Position numbers and translations under genes: made by a program. From Collimonas sp. OK307 (lineage in GTDB: Bacteria > Pseudomonadota > Gammaproteobacteria > Burkholderiales > Burkholderiaceae_D), in contig NZ_FOQI01000002.1 of NCBI RefSeq assembly GCF_900113705.1, positions 355,586 through 419,585 of the forward strand: a stretch of DNA of 64,000 bases. Direction: 5' to 3'. Shown here piece after piece: positions 56,079 through 64,000 of this stretch (within the stretch, counting starts at the first letter, position 1; every line of letters starts with the position of its first letter). The notes under the pieces were generated by a model that was given only the letters and a program-made list of their open reading frames with translations, was not told where the DNA came from and searched no databases.

Positions 56079-57206
56079 ATGTCTACCACCCGCACACTCG
56101 CACTGCGTGCTTTTAATCGCACCTTCAATCGCACCCTCAATTCCTACGCGGTGATGATGTTCAGCGCCTTATTGCTCTCCACCACCGTGGCGCATGCGCA
56201 AGATAACCAGGCCAAGCTGCCGAACGTGATGATCCTGGCAACCGGTGGCACGATTGCCGGCACCGGCGCCGACAGCACCACCACGGTTGGCTACACGTCA
56301 GCCACAGTCGGCGTCGAAAAGCTGATTGCTGCAGTGCCAGAGTTGAAGAAAGTCGCCAATGTCAAAGGTGAGCAAGTATTCCAGATCGCCAGCGAAAGCA
56401 TGACCAACGACCATTGGCTGAAGCTGGCCAAGCGCGTCAACACCTTGCTGGCGCAACCGGACGTGGACGGCATCGTCATCACCCACGGCACCGACACTAT
56501 CGAAGAAACCGCTTATTTCCTCGACCTGACCGTGAAGAGCCGCAAGCCGGTGGTGATCGTCGGCGCCATGCGTCCTTCGACCGCGATCTCGGCCGACGGC
56601 CCGATCAACCTGTACAACGCAGTCCTGCTGGCCGGCAGCAAAGATGCGATCGGCAAGGGCGTACTGGTTTCACTCAACGACCAGATCAATGCTGCACGCG
56701 AAGTAACCAAGACCAACACCTCGACTACCGACACCTTCAAGTCGCCCGAACTCGGCATGCTGGGTTATATCCAGGGCAACAAGGCGTACTTCTACCGGCA
56801 ATCGACGCGTAAGAACACGGTCGATACCGAATTCGACGTCAGCAAGCTGGACGTGCTGCCACAAGTTGATATCATCTACGGCTACGCCAACATGACCCGC
56901 GCGGCACTCGATGCGCAAGTCGCCTCGGGCGCCAAGGGCATCATCCAGGCTGGCGTCGGCGACGGCAGCATTGCGGCGCAAATGAAAACGCCGCTGGTCG
57001 AAGCACGCAAGAAGGGTGTGATCATTGTGCGCGCCAGCCGCGTCGGCCAGGGCATCGTTGCCCGCAACGGCGAAGCCAACGATGATGAACTCGATTTCGT
57101 GGTGTCCGATACGCTGAATGCACAAAAAGCACGCATCCTGTTGATGCTGGCACTGACCAAGACCAACAACACCAAAGAAATCCAGCGCATGTTTTACACC
57201 TATTGA
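56079..57206 (+). CDS. Periplasmic L-asparaginase (type II)
   Basis: A 375-residue asparaginase. The signal peptide (about residues 25-42, ending AHAQ) places it in the periplasm, hence type II. The first catalytic Thr is in ILATGGTIAGTG near 60; the second is in ITHGTDTIEETAYFLD near 135. It hydrolyses asparagine to aspartate and ammonia. It is a single gene with a strong terminator after it. Glutaminase activity is possible. Confidence 0.94.
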   Translation: MSTTRTLALRAFNRTFNRTLNSYAVMMFSALLLSTTVAHAQDNQAKLPNVMILATGGTIAGTGADSTTTVGYTSATVGVEKLIAAVPELKKVANVKGEQVFQIASESMTNDHWLKLAKRVNTLLAQPDVDGIVITHGTDTIEETAYFLDLTVKSRKPVVIVGAMRPSTAISADGPINLYNAVLLAGSKDAIGKGVLVSLNDQINAAREVTKTNTSTTDTFKSPELGMLGYIQGNKAYFYRQSTRKNTVDTEFDVSKLDVLPQVDIIYGYANMTRAALDAQVASGAKGIIQAGVGDGSIAAQMKTPLVEARKKGVIIVRASRVGQGIVARNGEANDDELDFVVSDTLNAQKARILLMLALTKTNNTKEIQRMFYTY

Positions 57207-57236
57207 TCATGTCTGCATGACATAGGTAACGGCAGC

Positions 57237-57281
57237 AAAAAGCCAGCTAAATCATATCTGTGATTTAGCTGGCTTTTTTTA
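57237..57281. terminator. Strong terminator after the asparaginase gene
   Basis: An 18-base arm (AAAAAGCCAGCTAAATCA) pairs with TGATTTAGCTGGCTTTTT around a 6-nt loop, followed by T. A and T flanks on both sides make it potentially bidirectional. Confidence 0.9.
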
Positions 57282-57394
57282 TTTCCAGGCCGAATTTGGC
57301 CGCATATTTGCCGGCGTCACCGCAGGCGTTGAGCACGAGTCCCGATACAACGGTGCTAAGATAAGCGCCGTACAAGCGATAGGGCGATTGCGTA

Positions 57395-57847
57395 ATGTTT
57401 TTTGCGTTGCAGAAATCACCAATCAACAATCAAAAACAGGGGCGGCAGTTGAACATTCGCAGAGAATTTTTCATCTTTGGAATTGCCGGGATCGCGGGAT
57501 TCTTAGTCGATACAGGCGTGCTGTATCTGTTAAAGGGAGCGCTGGGTTTGTACTGGGCACGCGTTCCCTCCTTCTTCTGCGCCGCGACTGCTACCTGGTT
57601 GTTGAATCGGCAATTTACTTTTCGCAATCGCGTATCGGGCGTGCCGATCATTCACGAGTATGTAAAATATTTCGGTCTCATGTTGGGCGGCGGCGTAGTC
57701 AATTATCTCGTCTACGCGATGGTGGTTTCATTGATGCCTGCATTTGTTTTCAGGCCGCTGATAGCCGTCGCGATGGGGAGCATCGCGGGGATGTTTATCA
57801 ACTATTCTTTTGCGCGACATTTTGTTTTTCACAGGAAATCGAGATAG
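57395..57847 (+). CDS. GtrA-family membrane protein
   Basis: A 150-residue protein with four hydrophobic segments and the GtrA pattern FFIFGIAGIAGFLVDTGVLYLL near the N-terminus and ATWLLNRQFTF near 65. GtrA proteins flip lipid-linked sugars (undecaprenyl-phosphate glucose type) across the membrane. No glycosyltransferase partner is adjacent. The start could also be a TTG 19 codons later (LNIRREFF). Confidence 0.9.
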   Translation: MFFALQKSPINNQKQGRQLNIRREFFIFGIAGIAGFLVDTGVLYLLKGALGLYWARVPSFFCAATATWLLNRQFTFRNRVSGVPIIHEYVKYFGLMLGGGVVNYLVYAMVVSLMPAFVFRPLIAVAMGSIAGMFINYSFARHFVFHRKSR

Positions 57848-58009
57848 TTTTCCTGCATCGGCACTCGCTACCGTTCTGATCGGGAGAGCCGGCGCTAATT
57901 CTATCTCAGGAGTAATCTTGCGGATGGTTATCTGTTGGTGTAAGGTCTCTAGCGTTTATAGGCAGTTACAATCGTTGCATCATTTGGTAATTTTTAAAGA
58001 TCGAAGCTC

Positions 58010-58588
58010 ATGTCCGAAGAATTCGAAGTCCCCAGCCCGCACGAACAGCATCTGGAACACGTCACCGAACACGCCCATGGCCGTGGCGATAATTTCGCCG
58101 GCAAGATCGCGGTGATGACCGCCATCATGGCGACCGTCGGCGCCATGTTCAGCTACCAGGCCGGTTCCACGGAGAGCGAAGCGGCGATGAACAAGAACAA
58201 CGCCGCCATCAAGAAAACCGAAGCGTCCAACCAGTGGAATTATTACCAGGCCAAATCCAGCCGGCAAAACCTTGCCGAACTGGCTACGCATATTCCAGGC
58301 GTCGATGCGGCGCATTACACCGCCGAGGCGCAACGCTACAAGAGCGAAAAAGAAGTAGTGCAGAAGAAAGCCCAGGAGCTTGAGGCCGAAGCCAGTGCAT
58401 GGGATGAAAAATCAGAACTGGTGTTGCATCAGCATCACCGCTGGGCGCAGGCGATGATGGCGATCCAGATTGCCATATCACTGGCGGCGATTACCCTGCT
58501 GACGCGCAAGGAGTGGCTGAAAAAAATGGCGTATGGTGCGGGAGCGGTCAGCGTGGTGCTGGGGACGCTGGCCTGGTTGCATATTTAA
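58010..58588 (+). CDS. DUF4337 family membrane protein
   Basis: A 192-residue protein of the DUF4337 family. A hydrophobic segment (about 38-55) is followed by a long helical, Ala/Glu/Lys-rich middle (about 60-140) and two C-terminal membrane segments (about 148-165, 173-190). Function unknown. It is a single gene ending at a shared terminator with ettA. Confidence 0.85.
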   Translation: MSEEFEVPSPHEQHLEHVTEHAHGRGDNFAGKIAVMTAIMATVGAMFSYQAGSTESEAAMNKNNAAIKKTEASNQWNYYQAKSSRQNLAELATHIPGVDAAHYTAEAQRYKSEKEVVQKKAQELEAEASAWDEKSELVLHQHHRWAQAMMAIQIAISLAAITLLTRKEWLKKMAYGAGAVSVVLGTLAWLHI

Positions 58589-58603
58589 AAGTCGGCGACC
58601 ATG

Positions 58604-58643
58604 AAAAAAAGACGGAAAGCGCTGTGCGTTTTCCGTCTTTTTT
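58604..58643. terminator. Bidirectional terminator between DUF4337 and ettA
   Basis: GACGGAAA and TTTCCGTC pair around a 10-nt loop, with A7 before and T6 after, so it can stop transcripts from both sides. Confidence 0.85.
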
Positions 58644-58656
58644 CATTTCAATCCAA

Positions 58657-60324
58657 TCAGCGCGTGACAGGCTTGTAGCGAATCCGCTTAGGTTTGGCGC
58701 CTTCTTCACCCAGGCGCTTGCGCTTGTCGGCCTCATATTCCTGGTAGTTACCGTCGAAGAACGACACTTGCGATTCGCCTTCAAACGCCAGGATGTGCGT
58801 AGCGATACGATCCAGGAACCAGCGGTCATGGCTGATCACCATCACGCTGCCGGCGAATTCCAGCAAGGCGTCTTCCAGCGCGCGTAAGGTTTCGACGTCG
58901 AGATCGTTGGACGGTTCATCTAGCAGCAGCACGTTGCCGCCTTGCAGCAGGGTTTTGGCCAGATGCAGGCGGCCGCGTTCACCGCCGGACAGGTTGCCGA
59001 CGATCTTTTGCTGGTCGCCGCCCTTGAAGTTGAAGCGGCCCAGGTAGGCGCGCGAAGGCATTTCAAAGCGGCCGACGGTGAGGATGTCAGCGCCGCCGGA
59101 GACGTCTTCAAACACGGTTTTCTGGTCCGACAAGGAATCGCGCGACTGGTCGACTATCGATACCCGGGCGGTCGTGCCGAGCACCACTTCGCCGCTGTCC
59201 GGCTGTTCCTTGCCGGTGATCATCTTGAACAGCGTCGATTTACCGGCGCCGTTAGGGCCGATGATGCCGACGATGGCGCCCGCTGGAATGCGGAAACTCA
59301 GGTTGTCGATCAGCATGCGGTCGCCGAATGATTTCGACACATTCTTGAATTCGATCACCTCATTGCCCAAGCGCTCGGCGACCGGGATGAAGATTTCCTG
59401 GGTCTCGTTGCGCTTCTGGTATTCGTGTTCGCTCAGTTCGTTGAAGCGTGCCAGACGAGCCTTGCTCTTGGCCTGGCGGCCCTTAGGATTCTGGCGTACC
59501 CATTCCAGTTCCTTGGCGATGGTTTTCTGGCGTGAGGATTCGGTCGCTTCTTCCTGTTTCAGGCGATCGCCCTTTTGTTCCAGCCATGAGCTGTAATTAC
59601 CTTTCCAGGGGATGCCGTGGCCACGGTCCAGTTCCAGGATCCATTCGGCGGCGTTGTCGAGGAAGTAGCGATCATGGGTGATGCCGACCACGGTGCCGGG
59701 GAAGCGTTGCAGGAACTGTTCCAGCCACTCGACCGATTCGGCATCCAGATGGTTGGTCGGTTCGTCGAGCAGCAGCATGTCGGGCTTGGATAGCAGCAAG
59801 CGACACAACGCCACGCGGCGCTTTTCACCGCCGGAGAGGATGCCGATCTTGGCGTCCCATGGCGGCAGGCGCAAGGCGTCGGCCGCCATTTCCAATTGCA
59901 GGTCGAGATTGCCGTCGCCGGCGGTAGCAAGGATGTCTTCGAGTCGCGCCTGTTCAGCCGCGAGCGCGTCAAAGTCAGCATCTTCTTCCGCGTAGGCCGC
60001 GTATACCGCATCCAGTTTGGCTTGCGCTTCAAACGCTTCGCCCAGCCCGCCCTCGACGGCTTGACGTACCGTTTGTTCCGGATCGAGCTGCGGTTCTTGC
60101 GGCAGGTAACCGATATTCAAGCCAGGCATAGGCACCGCTTCGCCCTGGATATCTTTATCGATACCGGCCATGATTTTCAGCAAAGTCGATTTGCCGGAGC
60201 CGTTCAGGCCCAGCACGCCGATTTTGGCGCCGGGGAAGAACGACAGCGAGATATCTTTCAGGATTTGACGTTTAGGCGGCACGATCTTGCCGACCTTGTT
60301 CATTGTGTAGACGTATTGGGCCAT
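58657..60324 (-). CDS. ettA: Energy-dependent translational throttle protein EttA (ABC-F)
   Basis: A 555-residue ABC-F protein with two ABC domains. Walker [10 protein letters not shown] is near 40 and the first ABC signature LSGGEKRR near 165; the arm and P-site-interacting linker lie at about 245-320; the second domain has GPNGAGKST near 355 and LSGGERGR near 445. It binds the ribosomal E site and gates entry into elongation according to ATP/ADP. The length and [13 protein letters not shown] start are diagnostic of EttA. A single gene. Confidence 0.95.
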   Translation of the reverse strand: MAQYVYTMNKVGKIVPPKRQILKDISLSFFPGAKIGVLGLNGSGKSTLLKIMAGIDKDIQGEAVPMPGLNIGYLPQEPQLDPEQTVRQAVEGGLGEAFEAQAKLDAVYAAYAEEDADFDALAAEQARLEDILATAGDGNLDLQLEMAADALRLPPWDAKIGILSGGEKRRVALCRLLLSKPDMLLLDEPTNHLDAESVEWLEQFLQRFPGTVVGITHDRYFLDNAAEWILELDRGHGIPWKGNYSSWLEQKGDRLKQEEATESSRQKTIAKELEWVRQNPKGRQAKSKARLARFNELSEHEYQKRNETQEIFIPVAERLGNEVIEFKNVSKSFGDRMLIDNLSFRIPAGAIVGIIGPNGAGKSTLFKMITGKEQPDSGEVVLGTTARVSIVDQSRDSLSDQKTVFEDVSGGADILTVGRFEMPSRAYLGRFNFKGGDQQKIVGNLSGGERGRLHLAKTLLQGGNVLLLDEPSNDLDVETLRALEDALLEFAGSVMVISHDRWFLDRIATHILAFEGESQVSFFDGNYQEYEADKRKRLGEEGAKPKRIRYKPVTR

Positions 60325-60436
60325 GAGTAGCGATGATGATAAAAAGAAAAGCGATGAATAGGTAAGCAGCTAATGGTGAACTGAAAGCGCAGCCAAGCTG
60401 CCAAGAATAACCGATGCGGTCCGGGTTGACGAATTG

Positions 60437-61339
60437 TTAAGACTGGTCCCCGACGCCAGGCGCTGGGCGTATTGTAAACGTGCGCCACAATCCTTCGGCC
60501 GAATACAGAGCCAATGCACACCAGATGACGATGAAACCCACCAGCCGGGCGCCGTCCAGCTGTTCGTTATATAACCAGACGCCCAGCAGCAATTGCAGCG
60601 ATGGCGTGATGTATTGCAGCACGCCGACCAGCGATAATGGCAGGCGGCGTGCGCCGGCGGCAAACATCAGCAAGGGAATCGAGGTAATCGGACCGGCAGC
60701 GACCAGCAGCCATTTGGTGGAAGCCGAGGCACTGACAAAGGTATTCTGATCCTGGACCGTAGTATAAACCAGGTACGCCAGCGCCAGCGGCAATACCAGC
60801 GCCGTTTCCAGCGCCAGGCCGGGCAGGGCGCCAAGGCTGGCGGTCTTGCGCAGCAAACCGTAGCTGCCGAAAGTGACTGCCAGCGTCAGCGCAATCCAGG
60901 GCGGATGGCCGGTTTGCCAGGTTAGCCAGAGTACGGCGGCGGCTGCCATCGCAATCGACAGCCATTGCACCGGGCGCAGCCGTTCGCGCAGGAATATGAA
61001 ACCAAGTGCGACGCTGACCATCGGGTTGATGAAATAGCCGAGACTGGCTTCGACGATGTGATTGTTGTTGACGGCCCAGATGTAGGTGGTCCAGTTGGCG
61101 GTCAAGAGCAGTGCGCTGGCCATGAAGCCGCCGATGACACGCGGCTGCCGCAGCATCGGCGCTACCCACGCCCATTGCTTGCGCACAGTCAGTACGATCA
61201 CCAGGAACAGGAACGACCACAGCATTCGGTGCATGACGATATCGACCGGCGGAATTTCGGCTTCGAGCGCCTTGAAGTAGATCGGGAACATGCCCCACAG
61301 GACGTAGGAGGCGATCGCGTAGAACATTCCTGCTTGCAT
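60437..61339 (-). CDS. RarD-type EamA transporter
   Basis: A 300-residue inner-membrane protein with about ten hydrophobic segments and the RarD-like start GMFYAIASYVLWGMFPIYFKAL. RarD proteins are DMT transporters first named from chloramphenicol-sensitivity work. Substrate unknown. It lies upstream of ettA on the same strand, about 112 bases apart. Confidence 0.88.
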   Translation of the reverse strand: MQAGMFYAIASYVLWGMFPIYFKALEAEIPPVDIVMHRMLWSFLFLVIVLTVRKQWAWVAPMLRQPRVIGGFMASALLLTANWTTYIWAVNNNHIVEASLGYFINPMVSVALGFIFLRERLRPVQWLSIAMAAAAVLWLTWQTGHPPWIALTLAVTFGSYGLLRKTASLGALPGLALETALVLPLALAYLVYTTVQDQNTFVSASASTKWLLVAAGPITSIPLLMFAAGARRLPLSLVGVLQYITPSLQLLLGVWLYNEQLDGARLVGFIVIWCALALYSAEGLWRTFTIRPAPGVGDQS

Positions 61340-61505
61340 GGCTTCGGTCTATAAAAGGTGGAAGAGCGGTTGAAAGAGCGGTGGCAATCGCGTATTGCGT
61401 TTTTAATATTTATTTCGAGTGCTTTTGGATGGTACCTGACTAACATCCGGCATTTTACGCATAAGCAGCGAGCCTGATATTGCGGATATGCATATGGCCG
61501 ATGAA

Positions 61506-62189
61506 TCAGGCCACCAGCAATTCCTGAAAATAATAAATCGTCGAACCCAGTTCCGGTGGTGATTGATACGGACTGATGCGGTCACGGCGGAACGGTACCG
61601 CATGGGCAAACACCGGGCCGTCATACACGAAAGTATGGAATTCGCCGTTTTCGCCGCAGGCGTCTACGCCCGGTGGCAGGTCGGCGAGAAAAGCCGCATC
61701 GAATTCACGCCCGCAAAAATCTTGCGACAGATGGTTGCCATTGACGCACACCACCAGTGCCTTGAAGCCGAGCGCCAGGAATTCATCCACCAGTTGCCGG
61801 CGTGGCTGATTCCATAGCGGCAGGCAGGCTTGTAGTCCGGCCTCGGCACAGACTTTTTCTTCCCAGTCGCGATGCGCTTGCAAATCGATATCGCCGAACA
61901 CGGCATGGCGTATGCCGGCACCGTGCGCATCACGCAAGGCCGCGATGAATTTTTCTTCATACTGTTGCCAGCTGGCGCTATAAAACGCCAGCGATACACC
62001 GAGCGCATCTGCCTGCGCTTGCAGCAATGCCGGTGGTACGCCGTGCGAACGGGCGCGCTTGCCGCTTTCATCCAATGCTGTAATCAGGTGTTGGATTTGC
62101 ATGCCGTTTTGACGGGCGTGCCACAAGGCCAGGCAAGAGTCCTTGCCGCCGCTCCATGACACCAGTGCGTTTGTCGTGTGAGTTGTCAT
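61506..62189 (-). CDS. DPH6-like ATP pyrophosphatase (diphthine-ammonia ligase family)
   Basis: A 227-residue N-type ATP pyrophosphatase. The P-loop SWSGGKDS is at about 10-17, with GVPPALLQAQADALGV near 50 and EFDAAFLADLPPGVDACGENGEFHTFVYDGPVF near the end, the DPH6 signature. Bacteria lack diphthamide, so the true substrate is unknown. The start ATG at 62189 overlaps the Bcr/CflA gene stop by four bases; the longer open frame upstream is a shadow of that gene. Confidence 0.88.
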   Translation of the reverse strand: MTTHTTNALVSWSGGKDSCLALWHARQNGMQIQHLITALDESGKRARSHGVPPALLQAQADALGVSLAFYSASWQQYEEKFIAALRDAHGAGIRHAVFGDIDLQAHRDWEEKVCAEAGLQACLPLWNQPRRQLVDEFLALGFKALVVCVNGNHLSQDFCGREFDAAFLADLPPGVDACGENGEFHTFVYDGPVFAHAVPFRRDRISPYQSPPELGSTIYYFQELLVA

Positions 62190-63424
62190 GCCTGGGCTGC
62201 CGCTTGTGAAAGGCGTCGATGTTCCGGCCTGGCTACATAGCGATGCAACAGCAAGCCGCCGACGCCGCAAATCGTCATCACCACCATCAGCGGCAACGCC
62301 GTACCATCGTGCCACAAGCTCATGCCGATGCCGGATGCGATGCCCAGCGAAAATTGCAAAGTGCCCATCAAGGCTGAAGCCACGCCGGCTTGCTTGCCTT
62401 GTTGCGACAAGGCGATGGCCGAAGCATTCGGGCTGATGAAGCCGTAGCAAGCCAGGTAGCCGAAGAAGCCAATCAGCAGGATCGGCAGGTTGTTCACGCC
62501 GCAAGCCACCAGCACTGCCACCAACAGGGTCAGGATAGCCGGCAGCCACAGGGCGCGGCCGAGGATGGTGTCGAGTGCATATTTTCCGACCAGGCGTGCA
62601 TTGATCTGCGAGGCGGCAATCAGGCCGAATGCATTCGTGCCGAATACGAAACCGAAATGCTCAGGCTTGATGCCGTGCAGTTCGATCAGGACAAAAGAAG
62701 AGCCTGTAATATAGGCGAACATGCCGCCTTGCATCAGGCCGCCGACCAGGCTGTAAGAGACGAACTGGCGATCCAGCAGCAGTCTGCCGTATTGTTTCAG
62801 GGTGCGGCCCAGATGTAGCGGTTCTGCTTTGTGGCGGTTCAGCGTTTCCTGCATCGTGTAATGGATCGCCAGCAGGCAAAACAAGCCGAAGGCGGCGAGG
62901 CCGCCGAAAATCACGCGCCAGCCCCAGAATTTGAGCACGCTGCCGCCGATCAACGGCGCCAGGATCGGTGCCAGGCCCATTACCAGCATCATCAGTGAAA
63001 ACGCTTTGGCGGCGCCGGTGGTGCCTAGCCGGTCGCGGATTACTGCGCGTGCAATGACCATGCCGGCGCAGCCGCCGAGGCCTTGCAGGAAACGGGATAC
63101 GATTAGCGCGGTTACGTCTTGCGATACCATGCAGGCTAGCGAGCCTAGCAGGTACAGTGTCATGCCGACATAGAGCGGCGGCTTGCGGCCGAAGCGATCG
63201 CTGAGCGGGCCGTAAAACATTTGGCCGACTGCTAGTCCTACCAGGAAGCTTGCCAGGGTGAGTTGTACCAGGTTGCTGCCGACGCCTAACTCTTGGGCGA
63301 TGGTGGGGAAGCTTGGGAGGTACATGTCGATCGACAGGGAGCCGATGGCTGTGAGGGCGCCTAGCAATAGTAGCCAGCCCGGGAGTAGTTTCTCGGGGCC
63401 CGGGGTGTCAGGTGTGTTTGTCAT
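62186..63424 (-). CDS. Bcr/CflA-family drug efflux transporter
   Basis: A 412-residue 12-segment MFS protein. GSLSIDMYLPSFPTIAQELG near 25 and the loop YGPLSDRFGRKPPL near 75 are typical of the Bcr/CflA subfamily, proton-driven exporters of bicyclomycin, chloramphenicol or similar. It is coupled to the DPH6-like gene by a four-base overlap. Downstream of its start on the plus strand lies the repeat/IS junction. Confidence 0.9.
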   Translation of the reverse strand: MTNTPDTPGPEKLLPGWLLLLGALTAIGSLSIDMYLPSFPTIAQELGVGSNLVQLTLASFLVGLAVGQMFYGPLSDRFGRKPPLYVGMTLYLLGSLACMVSQDVTALIVSRFLQGLGGCAGMVIARAVIRDRLGTTGAAKAFSLMMLVMGLAPILAPLIGGSVLKFWGWRVIFGGLAAFGLFCLLAIHYTMQETLNRHKAEPLHLGRTLKQYGRLLLDRQFVSYSLVGGLMQGGMFAYITGSSFVLIELHGIKPEHFGFVFGTNAFGLIAASQINARLVGKYALDTILGRALWLPAILTLLVAVLVACGVNNLPILLIGFFGYLACYGFISPNASAIALSQQGKQAGVASALMGTLQFSLGIASGIGMSLWHDGTALPLMVVMTICGVGGLLLHRYVARPEHRRLSQAAAQA

Positions 63425-63596
63425 TGGGGTGCTTGGCGTTGCACAATTTGCTTGTGCTTCAGTGGTTGTTTATAGCGGGTGGAGTGCGTCGGCGGGAGGG
63501 CCGGGTGGTGCGCCAAATACGGATCTGTCTGGCGACCTGGAACGTTGTACATGTTACACGAACATCCCGATATCTGCCGAGACCGACCCAGGAGTA

Positions 63597-63651
63597 GTTA
63601 ATTGGGGTCAGAGTTTTTTTTCGCAGGCTTTATCGCGAAACTTGACTCTGA
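63597..63651. repeat. Interrupted copy of the GGGGTCAGAGT palindrome
   Basis: GTTAATTGGGGTCAGAGT followed by TTTTTTTCGC and TCGCGAAA and then GACTCTGA closely matches the element at 44531-44592. After ACTCTGA the sequence departs from the expected CCCCA to GGTAGCCCGGG, where the insertion sequence appears to begin. Confidence 0.75.
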
Positions 63652-64000
63652 GGTAGCCCGGGTTTGATGGACATCCCAAATAGGGGACAATATGTCCTCG
63701 AGAGGATCCCATGAAAGCAAAGCTACCTTCCCCGTTACCAACGACTAAGTCTATCGCCCCTGAACAGCCAAAGCGCGCCACGTTTACAAAGGCCTTCAAG
63801 CTTCTGGCTGTCGAGCGCATGCGACAAGGCGAGAAGAGTCCAACTGAACTAGCCCTGGAGTTAGGGATTCGCCGAAATCAGCTCTATAAATGGGCCAAGG
63901 CATTGGATGAACGTGGCCAGGCTGCCAGTTTCAATGGCGCTGGCCGGTTGCCGAAAGAACAGGAAAGCGAAGTAGTTCAGCTACGCCGTGAACTAGCGCG
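63651..64000 (+). mobile_element. Left end of an IS3-type insertion sequence (cut by the window edge)
   Basis: The sequence from about 63650 is unlike its surroundings and leads after 60 bases into a transposase OrfA. The left boundary is placed where the GGGGTCAGAGT palindrome is broken; the exact base is uncertain by one to three positions. The right end lies outside the window. Confidence 0.7.
63711..64000 (+). CDS. IS3-family transposase OrfA (partial, runs off the window)
   Basis: The first 96 residues are visible. A helix-turn-helix (about 24-65: FTKAFKLLAVERM, then SPTELALELGIRRNQLYKWAK) is followed by a leucine-zipper-like segment starting EQESEVVQLRREL, as in OrfA proteins of IS3-type elements. 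OrfB with the DDE catalytic core should lie beyond the edge. The ATG follows GAGAGGATCC. Subgroup not assigned. Confidence 0.82.
   Translation, partial: MKAKLPSPLPTTKSIAPEQPKRATFTKAFKLLAVERMRQGEKSPTELALELGIRRNQLYKWAKALDERGQAASFNGAGRLPKEQESEVVQLRRELA

Noticed and set aside
57252..57430. Minus-strand open stretch (about 50 codons, ending FGLEIKKAS) beside the GtrA gene
   Set aside because: It looks somewhat gene-like but has no start codon, overlaps the terminator stem and the GtrA start, and matches no family I know. It may be debris; not listed as a gene.

Overview
The window looks like a chromosomal segment of a betaproteobacterium of order Burkholderiales, probably family Oxalobacteraceae (a Collimonas, Herbaspirillum or Janthinobacterium type). 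I infer this from the moderately high GC content, the order argS - SPOR protein - dsbA - SDR, a complete leucine-degradation (liu) cluster containing aceK, and the overall family content. I did no database search. I saw no rRNA, tRNA, CRISPR array or prophage. Almost everything is chromosomal housekeeping or catabolism. The accessory parts are a fimbrial locus with decayed flanks, several palindromic repeats, and an insertion sequence entering at the right edge.

Layout. 0.2-5.6 kb: a membrane diguanylate cyclase, rdgC, a DUF4404 protein, a Rep-type helicase and a DUF1857 protein. 5.6-11.9 kb: a chaperone-usher fimbrial locus (subunit, chaperone, usher, second subunit). It is preceded by the frameshifted remnant of a LuxR/NarL-type response regulator and a palindrome of the type such regulators bind. 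12.2-15.5 kb: a DUF6622 protein, a GntR/UTRA regulator with a strange repetitive A-tract N-terminus, and a two-gene unit of a membrane protein plus an MGDG-synthase/MurG-like glycosyltransferase. 15.7-23.7 kb: a DMT transporter, a nitroreductase, argS, a SPOR protein, dsbA, an SDR, a LysE exporter and an MBL hydrolase.

23.8-47.3 kb is the core of the window, a leucine/isovalerate degradation island: liuR (MerR), liuA (isovaleryl-CoA dehydrogenase), a serine/threonine dehydratase-like gene, aceK, a thiolase, a DsbA-like isomerase, a YchJ protein, an acyl-CoA synthetase, liuB, liuC, liuD and liuE. A biotin operon (P450-bioF-bioA-bioD-bioB, with overlapping genes) is embedded between liuC and liuD. 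LiuD is the biotin-carrying subunit of methylcrotonyl-CoA carboxylase, so cofactor synthesis and the cofactor-dependent enzyme may be co-expressed. The P450 at the head of the bio genes resembles BioI in position and may supply the pimeloyl moiety. AceK and the thiolase fit the acetyl-CoA/acetoacetate output of leucine breakdown.

47.3-63.4 kb: mixed housekeeping genes (YbaK, DUF1289, MBL hydrolase, nitronate monooxygenase, META/DUF4377 lipoprotein, transporters, hisC, ompW, an MscS channel, asparaginase, GtrA, DUF4337, ettA, rarD, a DPH6-like ATP pyrophosphatase and a Bcr/CflA pump). 63.6-64.0 kb: the left end of an IS3-type element, apparently inserted into a palindromic repeat that has an intact relative at 44.5 kb.
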